A program made the translations under genes and the position numbers. Positions 43,115 through 50,429 of a stretch of 64,000 nucleotides of DNA are shown piece by piece. The notes under the pieces are model-generated. The model saw only the letters and a program-made list of their open reading frames with translations. It searched no databases and was not told the DNA's origin. This DNA comes from Vreelandella lutescens. GTDB lineage: Bacteria > Pseudomonadota > Gammaproteobacteria > Pseudomonadales > Halomonadaceae. Within the stretch, counting starts at the first letter, position 1, and each line of letters opens with the position of its first letter. The stretch lies in NCBI RefSeq assembly GCF_014640815.1, contig NZ_BMHM01000001.1, positions 372,001 to 436,000 of the forward strand, in the 5' to 3' direction.

Positions 43115-44422
43115 CTAAGCCGCCTCACGGGTGAGAGATAAAGGGGATGACAGGGTGTCGAAATGGTTATCGAGCGCTGTTTGGGCATCGGTTGCGCCAA
43201 ACAGCAGCAGGTGGCGGCAGGCGGTGAGATCTGTCGCGGCCAGCGCCTGCTCGAAATACCAGGGGCCGTGGCGGGTATCGCCATACAGCACCGCGCCGAT
43301 GAGGCGGCCTTGGTGGAGCAGCAGGCGGCAGTAGTCGCCGGTTTCCGGGTCTTGGTAGCGAAGCTCTTCGTGCTTGGCGGCGGCCTCGGTGGGGCCAAAG
43401 GCAAACAGGCTCACTCCGCTGACCTTGAGTTTGGTGGCGGTGGGGGCTTCTTGATACACCGCTGGCGTTTCACCACACAGCACGGCGGCCAGCACTGCTA
43501 CCTGCCGCCAAATAGGTTCCACCAGCCCGTAAGTGTGCTGCTCGAACTGGCAGCATTCGCCCAGTGCATAAATGTGGTCGTCTGAGGTGGTGAGGTGCCC
43601 ATCCACCACAATGGCGCGGTCGCACACGAGCCCGCTCTGCTGGCTCAGCTCCGCATTGGGGGTAATGCCCGCCGCCACGATGACGCTGTCGGCAGGTAGC
43701 TTTCGGCCATTGCTCAGTGTGACCGACTGCACCTGCCCGTGGCCGTTATCTTCCAAGGCAGCCAGCGATGCGCTGGTTTCAATGGAGATACCGCGCTCGC
43801 GCAGCGTGGCTTCCAGCAGTTGGGCGGCGGTGGTGTCTAGCTGGCGGTTCATCAACCGCTCACTGCGCTGCAAAACGCTGACGGTTAACGCACTACCGCC
43901 CCGTTTGCGCAGCCCTTCAGCGGCTTCCAATCCCAGTAAGCCGCCGCCAATCACCACGGCGTTGCCGCCTTGTTGGGCAATGGCTTCTAGGGCGTCGGCA
44001 TCGCGCAGGTCACGAAACGTATGAACACCGTCAAGAGTGATGCCAGGCACCGCTGGCAGCGTGGGGCGCGAGCCAGTGGCTATCACTAATCGGTCGTAGC
44101 TTAAGGTGTCGCCGCGATGCATGATGAGCAGGCGGCGTTCGCGGTCAATAGAAGTCACTCGGTCGCCAAGCGTCAGCGTGATGTCGTTGTCGGCGTACCA
44201 GGAAGCGTCTTGCAGAGTGAGCGCTTCTGGGGCCAGCTCGCCTGCCAGTAAAGGGGAGAGCAATATACGGTTATAGGCAGGCACCGGCTCTTCTCCGATC
44301 ACCGTGATACGGCGGGGGCGCTGCGGATGACGAACCAGCGCTTCGAGCAGTCGGTGGCAAGCCATGCCATTGCCGATAATGACGAGATGTTCGTTCGGTG
44401 AGCACCGGGAAGCGGTTTCCAT
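43115..44422 (-). CDS. FAD/NAD(P)-dependent oxidoreductase of nitrate assimilation (NasB/NasC-like)
   Basis: 435-residue flavoprotein, likely the NADH-dehydrogenase partner of nitrate reductase NasA. It resembles the N-terminal reductase half of NirB: LVIIGNGMACHRLLEAL (FAD), YDRLVIATGSRP, NAVVIGGGLLGLEAAEGL (NAD) and HIYALGECCQFEQ (FAD). Unlike Klebsiella NasC it has no BFD [2Fe-2S] domain; NasA here carries one instead. The ATG at 44422 has AGGAG 7 bases upstream; an in-frame ATG at 44488 would translate the 15-bp tandem repeats and is less likely. First gene of the leftward unit; nirB follows after 2 bases, indicating translational coupling. Confidence 0.82.
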   Translation of the reverse strand: METASRCSPNEHLVIIGNGMACHRLLEALVRHPQRPRRITVIGEEPVPAYNRILLSPLLAGELAPEALTLQDASWYADNDITLTLGDRVTSIDRERRLLIMHRGDTLSYDRLVIATGSRPTLPAVPGITLDGVHTFRDLRDADALEAIAQQGGNAVVIGGGLLGLEAAEGLRKRGGSALTVSVLQRSERLMNRQLDTTAAQLLEATLRERGISIETSASLAALEDNGHGQVQSVTLSNGRKLPADSVIVAAGITPNAELSQQSGLVCDRAIVVDGHLTTSDDHIYALGECCQFEQHTYGLVEPIWRQVAVLAAVLCGETPAVYQEAPTATKLKVSGVSLFAFGPTEAAAKHEELRYQDPETGDYCRLLLHQGRLIGAVLYGDTRHGPWYFEQALAATDLTACRHLLLFGATDAQTALDNHFDTLSSPLSLTREAA

Positions 44423-44432
44423 AGGTAGCTCC

Positions 44433-44477
44433 TGTGGTTGAAGCATATGTGGTTGAAACATATGTGGTTGAAACATA
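44433..44477. repeat. Three tandem 15-bp repeats in the nir leader
   Basis: Copies of TGTGGTTGAARCATA at 44433-44447, 44448-44462 and 44463-44477; only one base differs. They lie between the leader terminator and the ribosome binding site of the first gene. The period is a multiple of three, so copy changes would not shift frame. Confidence 0.9.
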
Positions 44478-44490
44478 AGGTTCAGCAAAT

Positions 44491-44538
44491 AAAAAACGCC
44501 CCTGACACAGGCCTCTCAAGGAGGAGTGTCAGGGGCGT
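44491..44538 (-). terminator. Leader terminator (attenuator) of the nir unit
   Basis: Perfect 13-bp stem ACGCCCCTGACAC / GTGTCAGGGGCGT with a 17-base loop that can form a small inner stem; leftward it is followed by TTTTTTATTT. It stands about 70 bases upstream of the first gene of the leftward unit, i.e. in its leader, so unassisted transcripts should stop here. Confidence 0.9.
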
Positions 44539-44589
44539 CGTTGCCCGTTGGCGTCGTTAATAACACACAGCAACCGCCGTTGGCTGCCG
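44533..44589 (-). promoter_or_regulatory. Tandem AACGRC-hexaloop hairpins, candidate ANTAR target (nir leader)
   Basis: Read leftward. Hairpin 1 (44589-44568) has an 8-bp stem CGGCAGCC / GGTTGCTG (two G-U pairs) closing hexaloop AACGGC. Hairpin 2 (44546-44533) has stem GGGC / GCCC closing hexaloop AACGAC. Both loops have A at position 1 and G at position 4, the known ANTAR-RNA rule. Hairpin 2 uses bases of the terminator's 5' arm, so binding would prevent termination. This matches nitrate-responsive NasT/NasR control. Confidence 0.65.
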
Positions 44590-44986
44590 AACTGTCTTAC
44601 CTTACGGTGAGCAAAAAGCCCGCCAGCTTTTGCTGCAGTGGGATTAAACGCAGTCTAATCAGCGTATTAAGCGTATTTGAGGAAGCAACAGGCCGCTAAT
44701 GGTTCACCAGGCTTGCCCTATTTTGGTGCTTTGGAAGCGCCCAGTGCACTCTCTTCAAACGCTTAACGGTCAATGGCCAGCGTCCTGGCAAACGATGGGT
44801 TTTTGGAATGTTTTTTAAAATACTGTTTTTAAAATATTTTTATGGTTTTTTCGCAGCATGGGCGCAGGGTTTGCAGTTATGTCTGGTAACAAGCAATAAC
44901 GGCTCAGTGCAGGGTCTTTGCCCATAACGATCACAACGACTAATTGCGTCGAACAATACTAACTGCAGCAAATCACTGATGAGTAC
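44590..44986. other. Divergent promoter region of the nitrate genes
   Basis: No gene. An A+T-rich stretch lies at about 44810-44850, and a hairpin GCAAAAAGC / GCTTTTGC at 44611-44633. A GG-N10-GC arrangement at 44725-44738 loosely resembles a sigma54 core on both strands, but neither side matches the consensus well, so no promoter is called. Confidence 0.4.
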
Positions 44987-45027
44987 GGCACCCGGTAAGC
45001 GGTGCCCCTGAGACAACGGCGTCCAGG
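44987..45027 (+). promoter_or_regulatory. Adjacent hairpins, candidate ANTAR target (nasA leader)
   Basis: Hairpin 1: perfect 6-bp stem GGCACC / GGTGCC (44987-45006) with an 8-base loop, not a hexaloop. Hairpin 2 directly follows (45007-45027): stem CCTG-bulged A-GAC / GTC-CAGG closing hexaloop AACGGC, identical to the loop in the nir leader. Its 3' arm overlaps the left arm of the terminator at 45020-45062, so the two are mutually exclusive. Confidence 0.65.
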
Positions 45028-45062
45028 CAGGCTTCTTTTAGAGGCTGGCTTGGGCGTTTTTT
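45020..45062 (+). terminator. Leader terminator (attenuator) of nasA
   Basis: 16-position stem (45020-45035 with 45041-45056; four G-U pairs and one mismatch) around loop TTTTA, followed by TTTTTT. It lies 26 bases before the nasA start codon, inside its leader. Confidence 0.8.
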
Positions 45063-45088
45063 GCGTTTTAACGCCGGAGGAAACTGCC

Positions 45089-47812
45089 ATGCCACAGGCC
45101 AATCGGCTCGCCCGAACCACCTGCCCCTACTGCGGCGTTGGCTGCGGCGTTACCGCCACGCTGGAGAACGGGCAGCTCATCGCCGTCGAAGGAGACCGCG
45201 AGCACCCCGCTAACTATGGCCGCCTATGCGTGAAAGGCACCGCGCTGCATGAAACCCTGGGCGAGCAGGGGCGCTTGTTGAAGCCGCGTGTGGATGGCGA
45301 GGAGGTCTCCTGGGAGCAGGCGCTCACCGCCACCGCCGAACGCTTGCAGGCGCAGCGCAGCGCCCACGGCCCGCAGTCGGTAGCGGCGTACTTATCCGGG
45401 CAACTCTTAACCGAAGATTATTACGTCGCCAACAAGCTGTTTAAAGGCTTCTTGGGCACCCCTCACCTGGATACCAACTCACGGCTCTGCATGGCGTCCG
45501 CCGTGGCGGGCTACAAGCGAGCCTTTGGTGCCGATGCAGTGCCTTGCAGTTATGAAGACCTCGAAGAGGCGGAGCTGGTGGTGTTGGTGGGGTCTAACCT
45601 TGCCTGGAATCATCCGGTGCTCTATCAGCGATTGAAGGTGGCCAAAGAGCGCAACCCGCTCATGCGGGTCGTGGTGATCGACCCCCGAGTGACCGACACC
45701 TGCGAAATTGCCGATCTCTATCTAGGCATTCGTCCTGGTAGCGATGCTTACCTGTTTAACGGGCTGTTGGCGTGGATGGCTGACCACCAGCGCCTAGATA
45801 GCGTTTACCTGGAGCGACACACCGAAGGGTTAGACGACGCGCTGAGCACTGCCAGACATAATGCAGACAGCGTGGAAGTCGTCGCCCGCGAATGTGATGT
45901 GGACGCTGAGCGTCTGGAAACTTTCTACTACTGGTTTGCCAGCCAACTACACGTGGTCACACTCTACTCCCAGGGGGTGAATCAATCCTCCAGCGGCACC
46001 GATAAGTGCAACGCGATTATCAACTGCCACCTAGCGGGCGGGAAAATCGGTTTGCCGGGGGCGGGGCCGTTTTCGATCACCGGCCAGCCCAACGCCATGG
46101 GTGGGCGCGAAGTGGGCGGGCTGGCCAATCAGCTGGCGGCGCATATGGATTACCACACGCCGGGCGCTCGCGAATTAGTCAGCCGCTTCTGGACCACACA
46201 GCATTTAACCCCGGCACTGCCTGATGCCCCGGGTTATAAGGCGGTAGAGCTATTTGATGCCATCGAGCGTGGCGAGATTACCGCCCTGTGGGTGATGGCG
46301 ACCAATCCGGCGGTGAGCATGCCGGATGGGGAAAAAGTGCGCCGCGCGCTGGCAAAATGCCCGCTGGTGATTGTCTCGGAGTGCGTCGCCAATACCGACC
46401 TGCTGCCCTTTGCGGATATCGTGCTGCCCGCGTCAGGCTGGTCGGAGAAGGATGGCACGGTGACCAACTCAGAGCGGCGAATTTCTCGCCAGCGGGGGAT
46501 GCTGCCTCCCCCCGGCGAGGCCAAGCACGACTGGTGGATACTCTGCGAAGTGGCGAAACGCCTAGGCGTGGGAGAAGCGTTCGATTACACCCACCCGTGG
46601 GAGATTTTCGATGAGCACGCACGCCTCTCTGGCTATGAGAATAGCGGCGATACCCAGCGGCTGTTCAATATCTCAGGGCTGGCAGGCCTGGGCCAAGCGG
46701 CTTATGATGCGCTCGCGCCGATTCAGTGGCCCGTGACTCAGCAGGCATCCCGTGGAACAGCAAGGCTGTTTGAAGATGGCCGGTTTGCTACGGCGAATGG
46801 CCGAGCCAAACTGCTGCCGATTACTCCGCGCCCGCCGGAGCAGCCGCTGAGCGACGACTACCCGCTGCGCTTGAATACCGGCCGCGTGCGGGATCAGTGG
46901 CACACCATGACCCGTACCGCCCGTGCACCGCGCTTGATGAACCACCGCGCCGAACCGTTCATCGAGCTGCACCCAGACGATGCTGCTCAGGCGGGCTTAA
47001 CGGATCAAGGCCTGGCCAAGCTGACCGCTGCCGCCGGGGAGTACTGTGGGCGGGTGCGGGTCTCTAACGCCCAACGCCAAGGCGAAGTGTTCGTGCCGAT
47101 GCACTGGACCGACTGCTTTACCAAACAGGGGCGTAGCGGCGCATTGATTAAAGGCTATACCGACCCGCTCTCCGGGCAGCCGGAAGCCAAGCAGGGGGCG
47201 GTGGCGGTGAGCAAACTCCCCATTGCTTGGCAGGCGACGCTGCTGCTAGCCAATGAGTTGGATATGCAAACATCGCCCTGGCGTCGCAGCGACTACTGGG
47301 CACGCATTCCGATGGCAAGCTGCACCCGCTGGCAGCTAGCGGATAGCCAGCCGGTCGCGGATTGGCTAGCGCAGGTGGAAGCGTGGTGCGGTGTTTCCGC
47401 CTCTCTGTGGTGTGACGACCCGGCAACGGGTAGGCTGCGCGCAGCGGGCGTGGTGAAAGGGCGGCTGCGCTGGTGGTTGATGGTGGGCCCACCCGACGAG
47501 CTGCCTGGGCTTGCCTGGCTTGAAGCGCGCTTCAATGACGCTACCCTGGAGACTCCGCACCGTAGACGCCTGCTGGCCGGGTGCGATGATGGTGCTGTCG
47601 ATACTGGCCCGGTGGTGTGTAGTTGCCACCAAGTAGGCAAAGCCAGCATTGTGAAAGCGATTCATTCAGGCGATACCAGCGTTGAAGCGTTAGGCGCACG
47701 ACTGGCCTGTGGCACCCAGTGCGGCAGCTGCCTACCCGAACTAAAAGCGATACTTGAAGAGGAGCGGCCCCATGCGCGCGCTAAGCAAACAGCTAACACA
47801 GAAGTGGCCTGA
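45089..47812 (+). CDS. nasA: Assimilatory nitrate reductase catalytic subunit NasA
   Basis: 907-residue molybdopterin-guanine-dinucleotide enzyme reducing nitrate to nitrite in the cytoplasm. The N-terminal [4Fe-4S] cluster ligands are C12, C15, C19 and C47 (CPYCGVGCG...LCVKG). The molybdopterin domain includes SRLCMASAVAGYKRAFG (Cys as likely Mo ligand) and GQPNAMGGREVGG. At the C terminus a BFD-type [2Fe-2S] domain is fused (VVCSCHQVGKASI ... ACGTQCGSC). The ATG at 45089 has GGAGGAAA upstream; the longer frame from 45002 would include the attenuator. Overlaps cobA by 41 bases. Confidence 0.95.
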   Translation: MPQANRLARTTCPYCGVGCGVTATLENGQLIAVEGDREHPANYGRLCVKGTALHETLGEQGRLLKPRVDGEEVSWEQALTATAERLQAQRSAHGPQSVAAYLSGQLLTEDYYVANKLFKGFLGTPHLDTNSRLCMASAVAGYKRAFGADAVPCSYEDLEEAELVVLVGSNLAWNHPVLYQRLKVAKERNPLMRVVVIDPRVTDTCEIADLYLGIRPGSDAYLFNGLLAWMADHQRLDSVYLERHTEGLDDALSTARHNADSVEVVARECDVDAERLETFYYWFASQLHVVTLYSQGVNQSSSGTDKCNAIINCHLAGGKIGLPGAGPFSITGQPNAMGGREVGGLANQLAAHMDYHTPGARELVSRFWTTQHLTPALPDAPGYKAVELFDAIERGEITALWVMATNPAVSMPDGEKVRRALAKCPLVIVSECVANTDLLPFADIVLPASGWSEKDGTVTNSERRISRQRGMLPPPGEAKHDWWILCEVAKRLGVGEAFDYTHPWEIFDEHARLSGYENSGDTQRLFNISGLAGLGQAAYDALAPIQWPVTQQASRGTARLFEDGRFATANGRAKLLPITPRPPEQPLSDDYPLRLNTGRVRDQWHTMTRTARAPRLMNHRAEPFIELHPDDAAQAGLTDQGLAKLTAAAGEYCGRVRVSNAQRQGEVFVPMHWTDCFTKQGRSGALIKGYTDPLSGQPEAKQGAVAVSKLPIAWQATLLLANELDMQTSPWRRSDYWARIPMASCTRWQLADSQPVADWLAQVEAWCGVSASLWCDDPATGRLRAAGVVKGRLRWWLMVGPPDELPGLAWLEARFNDATLETPHRRRLLAGCDDGAVDTGPVVCSCHQVGKASIVKAIHSGDTSVEALGARLACGTQCGSCLPELKAILEEERPHARAKQTANTEVA

Positions 47813-48662
47813 AGCGCTGTGGCGCTTGGGTCAGCGGGCGTGGGCGCCTTTTAGTCGCGACACCGCCACTCGGCTGCACTTGCCGCTAAGCGGTGCCTGC
47901 CACCCAGGAACCGTCTATTTGGTAGGTGCGGGCAGCGGCGATGTTGAACTGCTGACGTTAAAGGCCGCACGATTGCTGATGCAGGCAGACGCGGTGGTGT
48001 ATGACCGCCTTGTCGGTGACGAGGTGCTGGGGCTCATTCCTCTGGGCACCGAGCGCTACTATGTTGGCAAAGCCAGCGGCCATCACAGCATGCCTCAGGC
48101 GGAGATTGGTGAGCTGATCGTCTCCCTGGCCCAGGCAGGCAAATCGGTGGTGCGCTTGAAGGGCGGCGACCCCGGCGTGTTTGGGCGCATGGGCGAGGAG
48201 CTAGCGGCTCTGGCAGAGGCCGGGCTGCCTGCGGAGATTGTGCCGGGTATTACCGCCGCCTCCGCCGCAGCGGCAGGGATGGGGATTCCACTTACCGATC
48301 GCGGTCATGCCCAGCAGGTGCGTTTTATTACGGCGCAGCTATGCCGAGAAGGCGGCATGCCCGACTGGGCGACGCTTGCGCGCCAAGATGAGACCCTGGT
48401 GTTCTATATGGGGCTTTCTAAAGTGGCCGCCATTTGCCACGGCTTGCGCCAAGCGGGGCTGCCCGATACGTGGCCCATTATGTTGGTGGCTAACGCCAGC
48501 CAGCCCGAGCAGCAGTCTTTGGTGGGCACACTTTTGGATATGCCCGCCCGTCTTGCCGCAGAGCCGCTGCCCTCGCCTTGCTTAATCATGGTGGGGAGTG
48601 TAGTGAGTATGGTGGCCCATAGCCCGGCTGGCCCAGCAGCATTAACGACGTTAACCCGGTAA
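47772..48662 (+). CDS. cobA: Uroporphyrinogen-III C-methyltransferase (siroheme synthesis)
   Basis: 296-residue SUMT that makes precorrin-2 with two SAM molecules, the first step to siroheme, the cofactor of NirB. After a 45-residue N-terminal extension comes the family core: GTVYLVGAGSGDVELLTLKAARLLMQADAVVYDRLV, VRLKGGDPGVFGRMGEEL, VPGITAASAAAAGMGIPLTDRG and ETLVFYMGL. There is no CysG N-terminal dehydrogenase/ferrochelatase domain, so those steps are encoded elsewhere. ATG at 47772 follows GAAGAGGAG and overlaps nasA, so both share the attenuator. Confidence 0.92.
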   Translation: MRALSKQLTQKWPEALWRLGQRAWAPFSRDTATRLHLPLSGACHPGTVYLVGAGSGDVELLTLKAARLLMQADAVVYDRLVGDEVLGLIPLGTERYYVGKASGHHSMPQAEIGELIVSLAQAGKSVVRLKGGDPGVFGRMGEELAALAEAGLPAEIVPGITAASAAAAGMGIPLTDRGHAQQVRFITAQLCREGGMPDWATLARQDETLVFYMGLSKVAAICHGLRQAGLPDTWPIMLVANASQPEQQSLVGTLLDMPARLAAEPLPSPCLIMVGSVVSMVAHSPAGPAALTTLTR

Positions 48663-48752
48663 AGGGAACTGTTAGGGTAAAGGATGTTCCTAGAGGCGAC
48701 GGCCAAGGTGCGCCGTTTTGTTAAGTTTCTCTTAATGAACCAGGAGTAGAGT

Positions 48753-48926
48753 GTGAAACAGCACAAAGTTCGCGATAACGCGCTAAAAGCTCAGTTACGC
48801 ACCCCCATGTTTAAAATGCAGCAGCAAACCCCTAAGAAAGGCAAAGGCAGCTATTCGCGGAAAGGGCGTAACGCTCTGAACAGCGGTAACAATAATCGCA
48901 CGAGAGGGCATCGCCAAGCCGCTTAA
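48753..48926 (+). CDS. arfA: Alternative ribosome-rescue factor ArfA
   Basis: 57-residue basic protein starting VKQHKVRDNALKAQLRTPMF (GTG read as Met) and containing KKGKGSYSRKGR. It matches E. coli ArfA, which has KDNAIEALLHDPLF and KKGKGSYMRKG. ArfA recruits RF2 to free ribosomes stalled on non-stop mRNAs when trans-translation fails. CAGGAG lies 6 bases upstream. A stable hairpin covers the end of the ORF and its stop codon, as expected for an mRNA that is cut or terminated to become non-stop itself and so be silenced by tmRNA. Confidence 0.88.
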   Translation: MKQHKVRDNALKAQLRTPMFKMQQQTPKKGKGSYSRKGRNALNSGNNNRTRGHRQAA

Positions 48927-48945
48927 ACAAGCGCTTTGGCGATGC
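48908..48945 (+). promoter_or_regulatory. Hairpin spanning the arfA stop codon
   Basis: 17-base arms (48908-48924 and 48929-48945), 15 Watson-Crick pairs, one G-U and one mismatch, loop AAAC, then TTT. The arfA TAA (48924-48926) begins on the last stem base and runs into the loop. In E. coli a hairpin in arfA is cleaved by RNase III or causes termination before the stop, giving non-stop mRNA. Confidence 0.7.
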
Positions 48946-49000
48946 TTTCCCCAGGCATCACTGCAGGCAATTTTTGAGCTTGCAGACTCTCATCAGCTTG

Positions 49001-49024
49001 GCCGACCGCAAGGTCGGCTTTTTT
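49001..49024 (+). terminator. Rho-independent terminator
   Basis: Perfect 7-bp stem GCCGACC / GGTCGGC, loop GCAA, followed by TTTTTT. It terminates rightward transcription past arfA just before the stop of the opposing response-regulator gene. Confidence 0.9.
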
Positions 49025-49025
49025 A

Positions 49026-49739
49026 TTAGTTGGCCGCCTGCTCAACGGTGGAGATACTGCACAACTCCATGCGATAGCCTGATTGGTACACGCTACGAAG
49101 TCGCAGCCCATGCCTGCCATCCAGCTCTAATTTACGGCGCAAACGGCTAACATGGGTATCTACCGTACGCGTTGAAACATCCCCTTTTATTCCCCATACC
49201 AATTCCAATAAGTGAGCGCGGCTTAACAACTCGCCCACTTTGGAAAAGAACAGGGTGGCTAGGCGATACTCACGCTCGGTTAACTCAACGGCGTGGCCAT
49301 CAACGCATATGGTGTGCTCATCGGTATTGATAGAAAATGCGCTTGGGCAGGTGGCAGATGGGCGTGGTGCATCGTATCCGGCACGACGGCCAAGAGCACT
49401 CACTCGGGCGAGAAACTCTTTTGGGCGCAGCGGCTTTGCTAGAAAATCATCGGCACCTTGCTCCAGCGCCTTGACCACATCGTCTTCACCTTGGCTTGCC
49501 GTAATAAAAAGGATCGGGCCGCGCCAGCCATCGTTTTGACGTAGATGGCTCACCACATCCATTCCACAGCCATCCGGCAGACGCCAATCAATAATTAAAA
49601 AGTCGAAGCGCTGCTCTTGTGTAGCGCGTCTAAGCTCACTTGCTCTACCAAATAAAGATACCTGGTGCTCAGCAGATAAGAGGCACTGCTCAATAAATGC
49701 TTGTTGGTCGATATCATCTTCAAGCACGCCGATATGCAT
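49026..49739 (-). CDS. OmpR/PhoB-type response regulator
   Basis: 237-residue two-component regulator. The receiver has acidic pair EDD near residue 8, phosphoacceptor Asp in LIIDWRLPDG, Thr in FITASQ and Lys in FLAKPLRP. The C-terminal winged-helix domain has TRTVDTHVSRLRRKLELDG and the wing LRSVYQSGYRME. It is divergent from a small periplasmic protein and a hybrid histidine kinase 700 bases away, its probable partner, although hybrid kinases with their own REC and Hpt domains pass phosphate on to such regulators only through the Hpt. Target genes unknown. Confidence 0.92.
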   Translation of the reverse strand: MHIGVLEDDIDQQAFIEQCLLSAEHQVSLFGRASELRRATQEQRFDFLIIDWRLPDGCGMDVVSHLRQNDGWRGPILFITASQGEDDVVKALEQGADDFLAKPLRPKEFLARVSALGRRAGYDAPRPSATCPSAFSINTDEHTICVDGHAVELTEREYRLATLFFSKVGELLSRAHLLELVWGIKGDVSTRTVDTHVSRLRRKLELDGRHGLRLRSVYQSGYRMELCSISTVEQAAN

Positions 49740-49895
49740 AGTGAGTTACCTATTTTTATCGTGTGATAAACCTCACACCGCTGGGGGGAAAGCTCATTCT
49801 TTAATTCTAGTTTAGGTTGGGGGAGCGACACAAAGGTTTACAGTTAACGCTTGAGTCGTAGCGCTATACTTCGGCTACAACTCAGGAGGTTGAAA

Positions 49896-50402
49896 ATGAA
49901 TAAGCATTTGATAAGTAAGGTTATTTTGTTTTTTGGGGGTGCCTTGATTATTCATAGCGCACAGGCGCTGGAGGCTCCCACCGGTAGCGTTATTCTAGAA
50001 GTGGCAGGCAACATAACCCAAACCAACGCCGGCAGTGAGGCACACTTTGATAAAGCCATGCTGGAAGCACTGGCGCAGCGTACTACCCAGACCAGTACTC
50101 CGTGGCATGACGGCGTGGTGAGTTTTGAAGGCCCGCTAGGTAGGGCACTTTTAGATGCGGTGGGGGCTGAAGGGGAGCAGCTAAGAGTCGTAGCGTTGAA
50201 TGACTATGCCTCCACGGTGCCGATCAGTGATTTTTACGATCATGAGGTCATTTTTGCCATGCGTGCAGATGACCAGCCGCTCAGAATTCGCGATCACGGC
50301 CCACTGTTTATTATTTACCCCTTTGATGAAAACCCTTCGTTATTAAACGAAGAGATACTGACACGCTCCGTCTGGCAGGTTAAGCGAATAGAAGTCGAGT
50401 AG
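49896..50402 (+). CDS. Small periplasmic protein with molybdopterin-oxidoreductase-like fold
   Basis: 168-residue exported protein: signal peptide ends near HSAQA-LEA. The body follows the sulfite-oxidase/YedY-like pattern in miniature (VILEVAGNITQTN...FDKAMLEALAQ......TPWHDGVVSFEGPLGRALLDAVGA.G..L.VVALNDYASTVPISDF...LRIRDHGPLFIIYPF). The Cys that binds molybdenum in the catalytic enzymes is absent, as far as can be seen, so it is probably not an enzyme. ATG at 49896 is set by AGGAGG. It lies 27 bases before the hybrid kinase gene, so a sensing role for that kinase is plausible. Confidence 0.7.
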   Translation: MNKHLISKVILFFGGALIIHSAQALEAPTGSVILEVAGNITQTNAGSEAHFDKAMLEALAQRTTQTSTPWHDGVVSFEGPLGRALLDAVGAEGEQLRVVALNDYASTVPISDFYDHEVIFAMRADDQPLRIRDHGPLFIIYPFDENPSLLNEEILTRSVWQVKRIEVE

Positions 50403-50429
50403 CGGGTGCGGTATTGCTAGGTAAACGCC

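Noticed and set aside
44433..44477. CRISPR array
   Set aside because: Only three direct 15-base units without spacers; no cas genes in the window.
44725..44738. Sigma54 promoter in the nas/nir gap
   Set aside because: GG-N10-GC spacing is present but the flanking bases match TGGCAC and TTGCA poorly on both strands, so it was not called.
45002..45088. Longer NasA starting at 45002
   Set aside because: It would translate the attenuator hairpins; the ATG at 45089 has GGAGGAAA and starts right before the cluster motif.
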